From NCBI GenBank assembly GCA_023101725.1, contig JALJCO010008621.1:310001-374000 (forward strand): 64,000 nucleotides of DNA, in the 5' to 3' direction. Under the pieces are notes generated by a model that did no database searches, was not told the origin of the DNA, and worked only from the letters and a program-made list of their open reading frames with translations. A program made the position numbers and the translations under genes. Below, one piece after another: positions 1 to 10,270 of this stretch (position 1 is the stretch's first letter; every line of letters starts with the position of its first letter). The stretch comes from Atherinomorus stipes (lineage: Eukaryota; Chordata; Actinopteri; Atheriniformes; Atherinidae).

Positions 1-146
1 CCGCCAGCAGCAGCAGGACCAGTTTCTGGTTCAGCTGGAGGTTGTTAACTGTTCTGTCTTCAGCTTAAACTTTGCTAAACTTGCTTTTAGACCCAGGAGG
101 ATACAGTAGTGGTTCCCCGTTGGTCTTTTCTTCTCCTTTGGCTCAC

Positions 147-265
147 CAGTCTCCGTCATTCAGCTGTTATCTTTATAATTGTGGACCGGACCAGAGGGCT
201 CTCATTCAGGACCGCAGGACTAACCAACCCGGTGACGTCAGAGCTTACTGCAAGATGGCGGTGCC
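147..265 (-). promoter_or_regulatory. Possible bidirectional or leftward housekeeping-type promoter and first exon
   Basis: A perfect CRE palindrome TGACGTCA lies at 233-240, and a YY1-like CAAGATGGCGG lies at 251-261, in a locally CpG-richer patch. On the minus strand an ATG at 157-159 is followed after 13 coding bases by a good donor (G then GTGAGC, boundary 147/146), so a leftward gene could begin here with a tiny coding first exon (MTET plus one base). On the plus strand the YY1 motif ATG opens only a six-codon frame. The gene itself is outside the window, and I do not recognise it. The motifs are seen; promoter function is inferred. Confidence 0.3.
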
Positions 266-779
266 CTTGTCCTAAAAACGTCAAACTTCGCGACGCTTTT
301 CCTTTATTTGCTAATATTTTTCAAGTTTGGTATATAATTATTGATAAGACCAGGACTCGGTCTATAAAATAAAGTTAAGTTGGTTGAGCGTTGCATTTCC
401 ACATTAAGTTTACTTGAAAATAACCTTTGTAAAATGTATTCAACATTTCTGTGTGGTAAAACTTAGATTATTTTAAGTAAATACTACTACAATTTTTTTC
501 ACACGCACACAGAACGACACAGAAAAGAGGCAAAAACCTAGGCAGTAGTTATTAGTACACACCCATAATTTGAAAAATTTTGACTCATCCATTAACTTTC
601 TTTGCATCACTTCAGGTTGTGGGAGAAATTTAAAACATTAAGTGAGGAGAAAACATGCAAAACTTTGTACAGTTCCAGGTGACCAACATGTTTAATTCAA
701 AAATCTTTTACCATGAGGGAATGGGACCAAGGACAAAATTTTGATTTCAAAGGTGTGTGTGTGTGTGGGGTGTGTGTGT

Positions 780-810
<31 letters not shown>

Positions 811-1118
811 GGGGGGGGGCACAAGAATTATCAATAAACCTGGCAGCAGCCGACTAGTTAAGATAAACGTAACAAAAGGTGGAATATTTATGAGCAACTT
901 CTAATTTAAGTAATTACATTAATGACAAAAATACTGCCAGATAAACTATTCATGCCCCTACTGTAAATTCCTGACCAGCTCATGAAGTCACTGCTAGTCG
1001 CTCACTATTTCTTATCAGTAAAATAATGCATTCACATGTTTACAGACTTTTTAGTACACCGGCCTCAGTAAAACACTGTACCTGGCCTGTTTGCTTCTTT
1101 CATCTAAAAAAATATGTA
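266..1118. other. Non-coding stretch with a microsatellite
   Basis: AT-rich DNA with no supportable exon. The short frames around 697-904 are translations of the (GT)n/G-run repeat at 753-819. Confidence 0.6.
753..819. repeat. (GT)n tract followed by a 26-base G run
   Basis: An imperfect GT dinucleotide repeat runs from 753 to 794 and passes directly into an uninterrupted run of G to 819. Confidence 0.95.
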
Positions 1119-1657
1119 CAGTCGTCCTCAAAATTATTCATACCCTAAAATTAAAGAAGGGAAAAAAAAATCAGTTGTCAATGAAATAAGTTGAAATTGA
1201 CAAAAGTAATAATAAATAGAAATTCTACGAAAATCCTGACATTTATTTTGAATTGTGGTTTGAAGGAAATATTAAAAACAAATACACAAAAATTAATATT
1301 AGTAATCAAGCATGATGCGGCTGTATGATGGGGCTCCTGAACTAAAACTTTGTTGTGCAACACTTTGAGGCAATCACTGTAATCATCTGTAATGTTCACA
1401 AATACTTCTGCACTTGTTGACAGGTATTTTGGACCACATTTCATGGGAAAGGTGCTCTAAAGTGTCTGGGATAGTTTTGTTTGTTTGTTTTTTTAAAATC
1501 ATTTTCAACGATAATTTAAAAAAAAAAAAAAAAAACAACTACACAAAAAACTATTTTTATTTATTATTAGTTTCTTTAGTTTTTTGTTATTTAAACTACT
1601 ATTGTCAATTTAGCCTCTTCTTTGGTTGGAGAGTGTGAATAATTTTGAGGACGACTG
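1119..1657. mobile_element. Non-autonomous Tc1/mariner-type element (MITE)
   Basis: The element has terminal inverted repeats: CAGTCGTCCTCAAAATTATT on the left and the matching AATAATTTTGAGGACGACTG on the right. It is flanked on both sides by TA (1117-1118 and 1658-1659), the Tc1/mariner target duplication. The 539-bp interior is AT-rich and carries only decayed remnants of transposase-like sequence, with no open transposase frame. It needs transposase supplied in trans. Confidence 0.85.
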
Positions 1658-1659
1658 TA

Positions 1660-2371
1660 GATAGATGCAGGTGTTTGAACTTTAAAAGCTCTGATCCAGA
1701 TTATTGCCGTACATTTGTCACAATGCTTCATCTCATGACTAATGTTTATTCTTTCACCCTCACCTGTGAGGTTTCTCCTCCACCTCCTTCATTTCTTCCT
1801 GTATCTCCTCCTGCATCCCAACTATCCTTCACCTGACAATAATATATTCATGCATGACATCAACAGTTGGACAATTTGTGGTGCGACAATCATACATTTC
1901 TATCAAAATACTATATAGGGATAAATATGTAGCTTCACAATTATCATGAGTTTGGATGTATAAAATCCTGTTTGTATATTATATGATTTTCCATCACATT
2001 ATATTTATCAGCAGTGGGTCAGGGCCTGATTGGCTTCATACAATGTGGCAATAAAGATTTATTTTAAATATAAGGAAACAATAATAAGCACAAGTCCTCT
2101 ATTGAAATGAAAGAGGATTGGCTTACCCCTAGCATGAACTAAATAGCAAGTGACGTAACAACAACAACAACAACAGTATTCTTGTTAACTAGCTTAACAT
2201 GATGTATTGGCCTGTGTTAACTAGTCATTATTAAGCTAACATTAGCTTCTACTTACACAATTTGTTTGGGGAGTAAACCTGTGTGAAGTTTTTAGCTGGC
2301 TCTGACTGGTTTGCTGAACTTTCCTGTTACACACCGTTCAGCAGCTCTGCTGTCTCCCGTCTGTGATCCAG
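1660..2371. other. Non-coding stretch
   Basis: No coding or RNA gene is visible. A short (AAC)n run sits at about 2157-2175. The rest is ordinary AT-rich intergenic DNA. Confidence 0.5.
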
Positions 2372-3632
2372 GCCCCGTCCCAATACCCGCCCTAAACCCT
2401 ACACCCTTTATGAAGTGCGCACTTGGCAGAAGTGCACATTAAGGGTTGGAGTGTGCAGATTGCAAGTGCGGGAAAAAGGCAGAATTGGGACAGTGATGGT
2501 TCCTCCATTTTAAACCACGTCATTTCATGTCATTGCTGCCAAACTCAGCTTCATCTCTGCTCCTGGTGAAGGTACGTCATTTTTTAAACATAAACTGAAT
2601 AAAGTTCATTTCAGCTGTTCTTGTAAAATAGATGTTATGAAATCCACACAAGTTTGATTAATAAATAAATGAATTACTGAACTAATTTATGTAAGATGGC
2701 TGTAGAATTTCACCAGTACAGGTTAAACAACGGTTATATTCTAAACAAATGTATAATAATGATTAAACTGTCGCTCTGTGACTGTTATCGTTAGCATAGA
2801 ATGTCCATAAATGTCCACATGTCCATAAAAACATGTATAAGTTCTTTGAGTTACATGACTGAGACCCGTATTAATCACATGAGTTGTAAGGCTTACAGAA
2901 GTATGGCTGCTTTATTTTTATCCTTAATTTCATTGTAAATAGATGCTTTGGTATTGTATATACTTATTTGGTTTTTGCTTTTTTCTCTTAAAATGTTTGC
3001 TTGGTATTGTATTTTAATTTAGTTAACCTGTTTTTGTTGATTGTATGTTCAAAATTTATGTTGATCTGGATCCCAGGAAGAATAGTCTTTACTGGTGAAG
3101 ACCACTGGGGATCCATAATAAACTAAACTAAACTTAACTATGTCAGGTAAACAGGTTTCCCTTGTTAAAGACGCTGCGTCTCGACTGGACTTACCTATGT
3201 AAATAAAGTTTTTAAATAAAAAAATAATTTAGCTGCTTTTATGAGTAAACTGATAACTTTCATTATTCAAATGCAAATATTTCAAAGTAACATGGCAAAC
3301 TTCAGTAATCATTTCACCTACAGATTAAATATTTCAATGTTTACATCTGAAATGGCTTTTTTTTCACAGGAGCTCATCACCAAACATGGACATGTTCCGC
3401 CTTTATGGTTCACAACGTCACATGCAGCAATGAAATATAGGCAATATGCTTCGGTGAAGTCTGCATGGATGCGGACTTCACTGAAGTGTGGATTGAGGGC
3501 GCAAAAGGGGCGTGACGGACTTCCGCCCTCGAGCAGCCCTGGAGAATTGGGACACACTACGCACTTCAACCCCTCAACGGGAGCGCGCATTCTAGGGGCG
3601 CAAGGGTGGAAGTGTGGTTATTGGGACGGGGC
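2372..3632. mobile_element. Non-autonomous DNA transposon with GCCCCGTCCCAATA termini
   Basis: GCCCCGTCCCAATA at 2372-2385 is matched by its exact reverse complement TATTGGGACGGGGC at 3619-3632. Subterminal sequence on both sides also contains inverted GAATTGGGACA-type motifs. The ends are GC-rich while the 1.2 kb interior is AT-rich. Around 2950-3135 the interior has a segment resembling a retroelement 3' end (GGGGATCCATAATAAAC). There is no transposase. I could not define a convincing target-site duplication, so the superfamily (hAT or similar) is left open. The 145-codon frame at 3241-3678 runs across the right end and is not taken as a gene. Confidence 0.7.
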
Positions 3633-6600
3633 CCCACACCTACCGGCGCTAGCATGCGTGCGCTCATGGTGCATTTAAAGACGGCTCGGAAAAAAAGAGT
3701 TTCCAACACTTAAAGTGCAGGGGACCAAAACAGCCTTGGGGACATGTCCCCTGCTCCTGCCCCCCGCCCCAAAATTACGTTCGTGAATGGGACTACCCAC
3801 TCTCACCCTGCTAGATTAGGCCTACACATCAAATGTTAGTTTTATTTATTTATTTATTTATTTATCATTGGTTGTTTGATCAAAATATTAAAAGCAGGGT
3901 TAAAAGTATCATGTTGAGAGCCTACAGTATGTTTAAATAACAGTGATAGCACCAGTGGCTCCAAATTAGCATAATGTGACTGGCTAGTGCAGACTGTTGT
4001 GTCCTTGAGCATAACAGCTTGCTATGTTTCCCCCACAGATCTTATGTCACTGGGGGCAGGTGCCAGACACCTTGTATCATACACAAGAATAAACAAACAG
4101 CAGTGTGTGAAACTGTGTGAGTTTCATTGACTGTCTTGTGCTTAGAAATTACAACCCCCCCCCCCCCCCCCCCCCCCCCAAGAAAATAGGGACTGTTCAG
4201 CCATAAATGGGTCACATGAAAATGACAGACTGACGTCTGTTTGAATATGTAGTCTGAAAATGACAAGCTGCCATGTGAATGTTTGTTCATTGTTCTTTTC
4301 CAAAAGAATAACAAAAATGTCTTTGTTGATTCGCCACTATCAGATGCTTACAGTTCCTTCGTGTTTGAGCAAGCTGTAGACTATAAGGAAAGATATAAAC
4401 ACAGGATTCCTAGCATAAATCCATGACTGTATAAATTGTTTGCAGTTTAATTTCAAGTTGAATAAGCCAGCAAAATGTTGCAGCAGAACATGTTCAGTAA
4501 AGGACAGCAGCTTTGCAAATATAAGATGATTTGGACAAAATGCAGATAATCACTGCAAAGAAAGTATGTGAGATTCATTATGTAAATGCATCAATACTGG
4601 CAAGGCAAGGCAAGTTTATTTGTATAGCACATTTCATGTACAGAACAATTCAAAGTGCTTTACATAAAACATTATAAGCAAAAGGGAGAGAAAAACAAAA
4701 TTAAAAGCATTTAAGATTAAAAAGAGAGAATATAGAGATGTGCAGATTTTCACTTTTGAATAAAATCTATGTAAATGCAGCTGAGAACAGGTGGGTCTTC
4801 AACCTGGATTTAAATAAACTAAGTGTTGCTGGCCAAGTATCAATCCTCAGCCTTGGCTTAAACATTTCTGGTCAAATTCTCAGACAACAGCAGTCAAACA
4901 TAACAAACAGCTCTTCCTTATGAAACAAATATATTGGGGATGAAGGAGTTGAATAAGAATGAGGTGGAAAATGTTAGTCTTGTTGTTTATGTGCAGTGGA
5001 AGAGGTCTGTGCTTATCCTTACACAATACAAGACCTTGTAAAAGCAGCTGTATCCAACTGAGAGTGATAGATGGCATGGCAACCACATAAAACTGTGCTT
5101 GACATTTACATTGGAGACTTGAAAATATCAGCTGAGATGTGAAGGCATTACTCATCCCTCTGGATTGCCTAATTTTAATGGACTGATGTCTCTCAGATCT
5201 TTGACATACAAAAACTTTTGTCAAGTAAATGTCTTCGAAAAATGTCAGACAACCTAAAATTATTGCTAACTTTTATTTATGACTGGAAAAAAATATTGCA
5301 CAAGAGGGAAATGCATTTAAAAAAAAACATGTTATACTGTAGTGCCACTAAATTCAGTTGACATGCTCTTTTTCTTTTATCACTGTTATTCACAACCATA
5401 TGAGTGGCAATTAGCACAATCACGCAAGTTAGCTTTGCTTTTACTTCCAGCTTTATCAGACCTCAGAATGATCTAATAGGCATTATGTGACTTTTAATGA
5501 TAATCTTTGCCATAATAATAAGGGAATAATCCATATATATAAATGTATAAAGGTGTAATCTGATCCACATGTGACATCATGTCTGCTTGTTAAGGTGCTC
5601 ACATCACATGTGCGACTTCTCTTTCTCTAACTTGGTGTGGTCTGTCATATTTTCACCTGCAGCAGACTTCATGGCCTCCCCGAGGACCACCACCTCTGAT
5701 ACCATCATAAAAGCGCTAAACAGAGGGGGAGCTCCATCCTGCCATACTCCCTTTCAGTCACAGAGGGGTGACTCAGCAGCTTGAAGGGACTGAAAGCAAG
5801 TCACATGAGGATTTATCTCCCCCATCAGTGTGTGGTGTCAGGGATGACAAAGCTGTCAGAACCCCAACCCTAAAGGCTTTCCTTTTGAAGAACTGGAACT
5901 GAAAGTGAGTTTGTTGGTGTCACTGTCTATTCCTGCAGACATGCGCATTTCACATACAGCATAGGCTACATTTATTTAGTGCAGTTGGATGCATCTGCAG
6001 GTATGATTTAGCTTCAGAGCGAGAGAATCATTTACACTTTATTGGCCCTTGTGCAGAGTGAGCAGTGTGACAGAGGAGATGAGGTCAGTGGGGAAGGAGG
6101 ATAACCAGAAAGACAGTGATGCGTTGTCTCTATTGGTGTCATCCTACTTGCCCTTTGATTTGATTGCACAACTAGTTCATCAGCTTGATAAACAGGACTG
6201 TCACTATCACAAAAAGACCTCGTATCAAACAGACCCGCCTAACAAGGAAAGCAATTACATCATTTAAAAGAATACAGAGAGGTGCTGTTGAGAAACTTTT
6301 TTTTTTTTTTTTCTAGAGGAAGTTTCTTCAGATCTTCCTTTTTCAGTTTTATTGGCTGTGTTTCTAGTTCTTTTCTTTTGCAGACAAGAGCAAAAAACCA
6401 CAGACCACTTTGGGATAGAGTCAGAAAAGATTGTCAAAAGCTGGAGAGCTGGGGAGATTGATGTTTCATTGGCATGACTGTGATCCTCTGCCCCCACATG
6501 AGCAAAAGGAAAAACAAAATAAAAGTTCAGACACAGACCCTCATTAATTGGGTATATCAAAGCTTTTTGTAACACTATGTTTTGCTTGTACAAGTCTTCA

Positions 6601-6870
6601 GTGATAACACATGCATTTTAAAATTCTTGAAGAGAAAAGCCAGATATGTCACTGGAGGCCCATCCTAATCTTAGTTATTGTTGTGTTTTCACTTGACCTA
6701 AAACGTTCTCTCATCTTTTATTCTGAAGATGGCTGGATCTCAGGGGAGCAATAAGGCTAAAATTAAAACAACCCCTTGATGGCAAACAAACTGTATCTAT
6801 TTATTCTCATTAATATGCTGCAATAATGTGATTTCACTTTGATATCTAAAAAAGTCTTTTTCAATTTATT
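3633..6870. other. Intergenic stretch with small repeats
   Basis: No gene is supportable. It holds a 25-base C run (4155-4179), a TTTA repeat (about 3840-3862), and at about 4601-4672 a dispersed fish repeat (GGCAAGGCAAGGCAAGTTTA followed by TTTGTATAGCACATTTCAT). A 65-codon frame at 5587-5784 includes a short GC-richer block but has no recognisable domain. Confidence 0.5.
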
Positions 6871-6882
6871 GTTAAAACATGA
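6871..6882. repeat. Target-site duplication, left copy
   Basis: GTTAAAACATGA at 6871-6882 is repeated exactly at 10259-10270 on the other side of the LINE. This is the expected signature of target-primed reverse transcription. Confidence 0.85.
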
Positions 6883-9800
6883 CCGTACCGTACCGTACCG
6901 TGTTCTTCCGCTTATCCGGGATCGGGTCGCGGGGGCAGCTGCCTAAGCAGGGAAGCCCAGACTTCCCTCACCCCGGCCACAGCCGCCAGCTCATCCGGGG
7001 GGATCCCGAGGCGTTCCCAGGCCAGCCGGGAGACGTAGTCCCTCCAGCGTGTCCTGGGTCTCCCCCGGGGTCTGGTCCCGGTGGGACGTGCCTGGAACAT
7101 CTCACCAGGGAGGCGTCCAGGGGGCATCCTAACCAGATGCCCGAGCCACCTCATCTGGCTCCTCTCTATACGGAGGAGCAGCGGCTCTACTTTGAGTCCC
7201 TCCCGGATGACCGAGCTCCTCACCCTATCTCTAAGGGAGAGCCCGGCCACCCTGCGGAGGAAACTCATTTCGGCCGCTTGTACCCGCGATCTCGTTCTTT
7301 CGGTCATGACCCACAGCTCATGGCCATAGGTGAGGGTAGGAACGTAGATGGACCGGTAAATCGAGAGCTTCGCCTTCTGGCTCAGCTCCTTCTTCACCAC
7401 GACGGACCGATGCAAAGTCCGCATCACTGCAGACGCCGCACCGATCCGTCTGTCCATCTCCCGCTCCATTTTTCCCTCACTCGTGAACAAGACCCCGAGA
7501 TACTTAAACTCCCTCCACCTGGGGCAGGACCTCACTCCCGACCCGGAGAGGACATTCCACCCTTTTCCGGGCGAGGACCATGGTCTCGGATTTGGAGGTG
7601 CTGATTCTCATCCCGGCCGCGTCACACTCGGCTGCAAATCGCCCCAGCGAGAGCCGGAGATCACGGCCCGATGACGCCAACAGAACCACGTCATCTGCAA
7701 ACAGCAGAGACCCGATCCTGAGGCCACCAAACCGGATACCCTCAACACCTCGGCTGCGCCTAGAAATCCTGTCCATAAAGGTTATGAACAGGATCGGCGA
7801 TAAAGGGCAGCCTTGGCGGAGTCTAACTCTCACCGGGAATGGATCCGACCTACAGCCGGAAATGCGGACCAAGCTCTGGCACCGGTCGTACAGGGACCGG
7901 ACAGCTCGAACAAGGGGGTCCGGCACCCCGTACTCCCGGAGCACCCCCCACAGGAATCCCCGGGGGACACGATCGAACGCCTTCTCCAAGTCCACAAAGC
8001 ACATGTAGACTGGTTGGGCAAACTCCCATCCCCCCTCCAGGATCCTGAAGAGGGTGTAGAGCTGGTCCACTATTCCACGACCAGGACGAAAACCACACTG
8101 CTCCTCCTCAATCCGAGGTTCGACTATCCGACGGACCCTCCTCTCCAGTACCCCTGAATAGACTTTACCAGGGAGGCTGAGAAGTGTGATCCCCCTGAAG
8201 TTGGAACACACCCTCCGATCCCCCTTTTTGAAGAGGGGGACCACCACCCCAGTCTGTCAGTCCAGAGGTACTGCCCCCGATGTCCACGCGATGCTGCAGA
8301 GGCGTGTCAGCCAAGACAGCCCCACAGCATCCAGAGCCTTAAGAAACTCCGGGCGGATCTCATCCACCCCAGGGGCCCGGCCACCGAGGAGCTTTTTGAC
8401 TACCTCGGCGACCTCAGCCCCCGTGACAGGAGAGTCCACCCCTGAGTCCCCAAACTCTGCTTCCTCCTCGGAAGACGTGTTGGTGGGATTGAGGAGGTCT
8501 TCGAAGTATTCCCTCCACCGGCCCACGACGTCCCGAGTCGAGGTCAGCAGCCCACCATCCCCACTGTACACAGTGTTGACGGTGCACTGCTTCCCCCTCC
8601 TGAGCCGCCGGATGGTGGACCAGAAACGCCTCGAAGCCGTCTGGAAGTCGTTCTCCATGGCCTCACCGAACTCCTCCCATGTCCGAGTTTTTGCCTCAGC
8701 GACCGCCAGAGCCACGCTCCGCTTGGCCCGCTGATACCTGTCAGCTGCCTCAGGAGTCCCACAGGCCAGGAAGGCCCGGTAGGACTCCTTCTTCAGCTTG
8801 ACGGCATCCCTCACCGCTGGTGTCCACCAGCGAGTTCGGGGATTACCGCCACAACAGGCACCGACAACCTTACGGCCACAGCTCCGACTAGCAGCCTCAG
8901 CAATAGAGGTGCGGAACATAGCCCATTCAGACTCGATGTCCCCCACCTCCCTCGGAACATGGGTGAAGCTCTCCCGGAGGTGGGAGTTAAAGCTCTCCCT
9001 GACAGGGGACTCAGCCAGACGTTCCCAGCAGACCCTCACAACACGTTTGGGCCTGCCAGGTCTGACCGGCAACCTCCCCTACCATCTGAGCCCACTCACC
9101 ACCAGGTGGTGATCAGTGGACAGCTCCGCCCCTCTCTTCACCCGAGTGTCCAGGACAAGGGGCCGCAAGTCTGATGACACGACTACGAAGTCGATCATGG
9201 AACTGCGGCCTAAGGTATCCTGATGTCAGGTGTAAATGTGGACACTCTTGTGCCTGAACATGGTGTTTGTTATTGACAATCCATGACGAGCACAGAAGTC
9301 CAACAACAAAACACCGCTCGGGTTCAGATCAGGGGGGCCGTTCCTCCCGATCACGCCCCTCCAGGTCTCACTGTCGTTGCCCACGTGGGCATTGAAGTCC
9401 CCCAGCAGAACAATGGAGTCCCCGGAGGGCGCGCTTTCCAACACGCCGTCCAAGGACTCCAGAAAGGGTGGGTACTCTGAACTGCCGTTCGGTGCATAGG
9501 CACAAACAACAGTCAGGACCCGTCCCCCCACCCGGAGGCGGAGGGGAGGCTACCCTTTCGTCCACCGGGGTGAACCCCAACGCACAGGCGGCGAGCCGGG
9601 GGGCAATGAGTATGCCCACCCCCGCTCGCCGCCTCTCACCCGGAGCAACTCCAGAGTGGAACAAGGTCCAGCCCCTCTCGAGGATGGTGTTCCCAGAGCC
9701 CAAGCCGTGCGTCGAGGTGAGTCCAACTATATCTAGTCGGAACCGCTCGACCTCACGCACCAGCTCAGGCTCCTTTCCAACCAGAGAGGTGACATTCCAC

Positions 9801-10258
9801 GTCCCTAGAGCTAGCTTCTGCAGCCGGGGGTCGGACCGCCAGGGTCTCCCCCGCCCTCGGCCGCCACCCAACTCACAATGCACCCGACCCCTATGGCCCC
9901 TCTTGCGGGTGGTGGGTCCACAAGACGGGGGGCCCATGTCGTCCTTTCGGGCTGAGCCCAACCGGGCCCCATGGGTAAAAGCCCGGCCACCAGGCGCTCG
10001 CCTCCGTGCCCCACCTCCGGGCCTGGCTCCAGAGGGGGGCCCCGGTGACCCGCGTCCGGGTGAGGGACACGTGGCTCCATTGCTGTCCGTCTCCATAAGG
10101 GGTGTTTGGGCTGCGCTTTGTCTGGTCCCTCCCCTAGTAACCTGTTTGCCATGGGTGACCCTGCCAGGGGCATAATTTAGCCCCAGACAACATAGCCCCT
10201 AGGATCCTCAGAACACGCAAACCCCTCCACCACGATAAGGTGGCAGCCCAAGGAGGGG
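6883..10258 (-). mobile_element. Near full-length non-LTR retrotransposon (LINE, APE endonuclease plus RT; RTE/Rex-like)
   Basis: A 3376-bp insertion lies on the minus strand between the two copies of a 12-bp target-site duplication. Its 5' end is at the right (about 10258) and its 3' end at the left, finishing in a short ACGGT pentamer array (6883-6901) instead of poly(A). It is strongly GC-rich against AT-rich flanks. The single protein contains an apurinic endonuclease and then a reverse transcriptase, with no RNase H seen. That architecture, the length and the microsatellite-like tail fit the RTE/Rex group, but the exact clade is inferred. The frame is broken in several places, so this copy cannot make its protein. 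Confidence 0.9.
6912..10096 (-). pseudogene. Degenerate LINE endonuclease/reverse transcriptase polyprotein
   Basis: Reading leftward, the frame opens near 10096 with a proline/glycine-rich leader, then the endonuclease start (LGTWNVTSLVGKEPEL) and the core motifs [10 protein letters not shown] and [11 protein letters not shown] long linker follows (NPRTRWWTPAVRDAVKLKKE), then the reverse transcriptase: VVPLFKKGDRRVCSNFRGI, FVDLEKAFDRVPR, LRQGCPLSP and the catalytic FADDVVLLAS. A thumb/C-terminal region (EFKYLGVLFTSEG, RPRTRWRDYVSRLAWERLGI) ends near 6912. Lesions: a frameshift near 9545, in-frame stops at 9226-9228 (TGA), 9079-9081 (TAG) and 8257-8259 (TGA), and a frameshift near 7530. Two of the stops look like decay of Trp codons. 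The many long plus-strand frames in this interval are antisense shadows of this GC-rich coding sequence. Confidence 0.92.
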
Positions 10259-10270
10259 GTTAAAACATGA
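10259..10270. repeat. Target-site duplication, right copy
   Basis: This is the exact copy of GTTAAAACATGA found at 6871-6882, directly after the LINE 5' end. Confidence 0.85.

Noticed and set aside
3241..3678. A 145-codon plus-strand frame
   Set aside because: It crosses the right terminus of the DNA transposon at 3632 and has no recognisable domain or codon bias.
5587..5784. A small frame containing MASPRTTTSDTIIKALNRGG
   Set aside because: It is suggestive, but there is no partner exon, domain or conserved splice site.
6879..10175. Several plus-strand open frames of up to 241 codons in this interval
   Set aside because: They are antisense to the LINE endonuclease/RT coding sequence, whose motifs are clear on the minus strand. 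The plus-strand translations have no domains.
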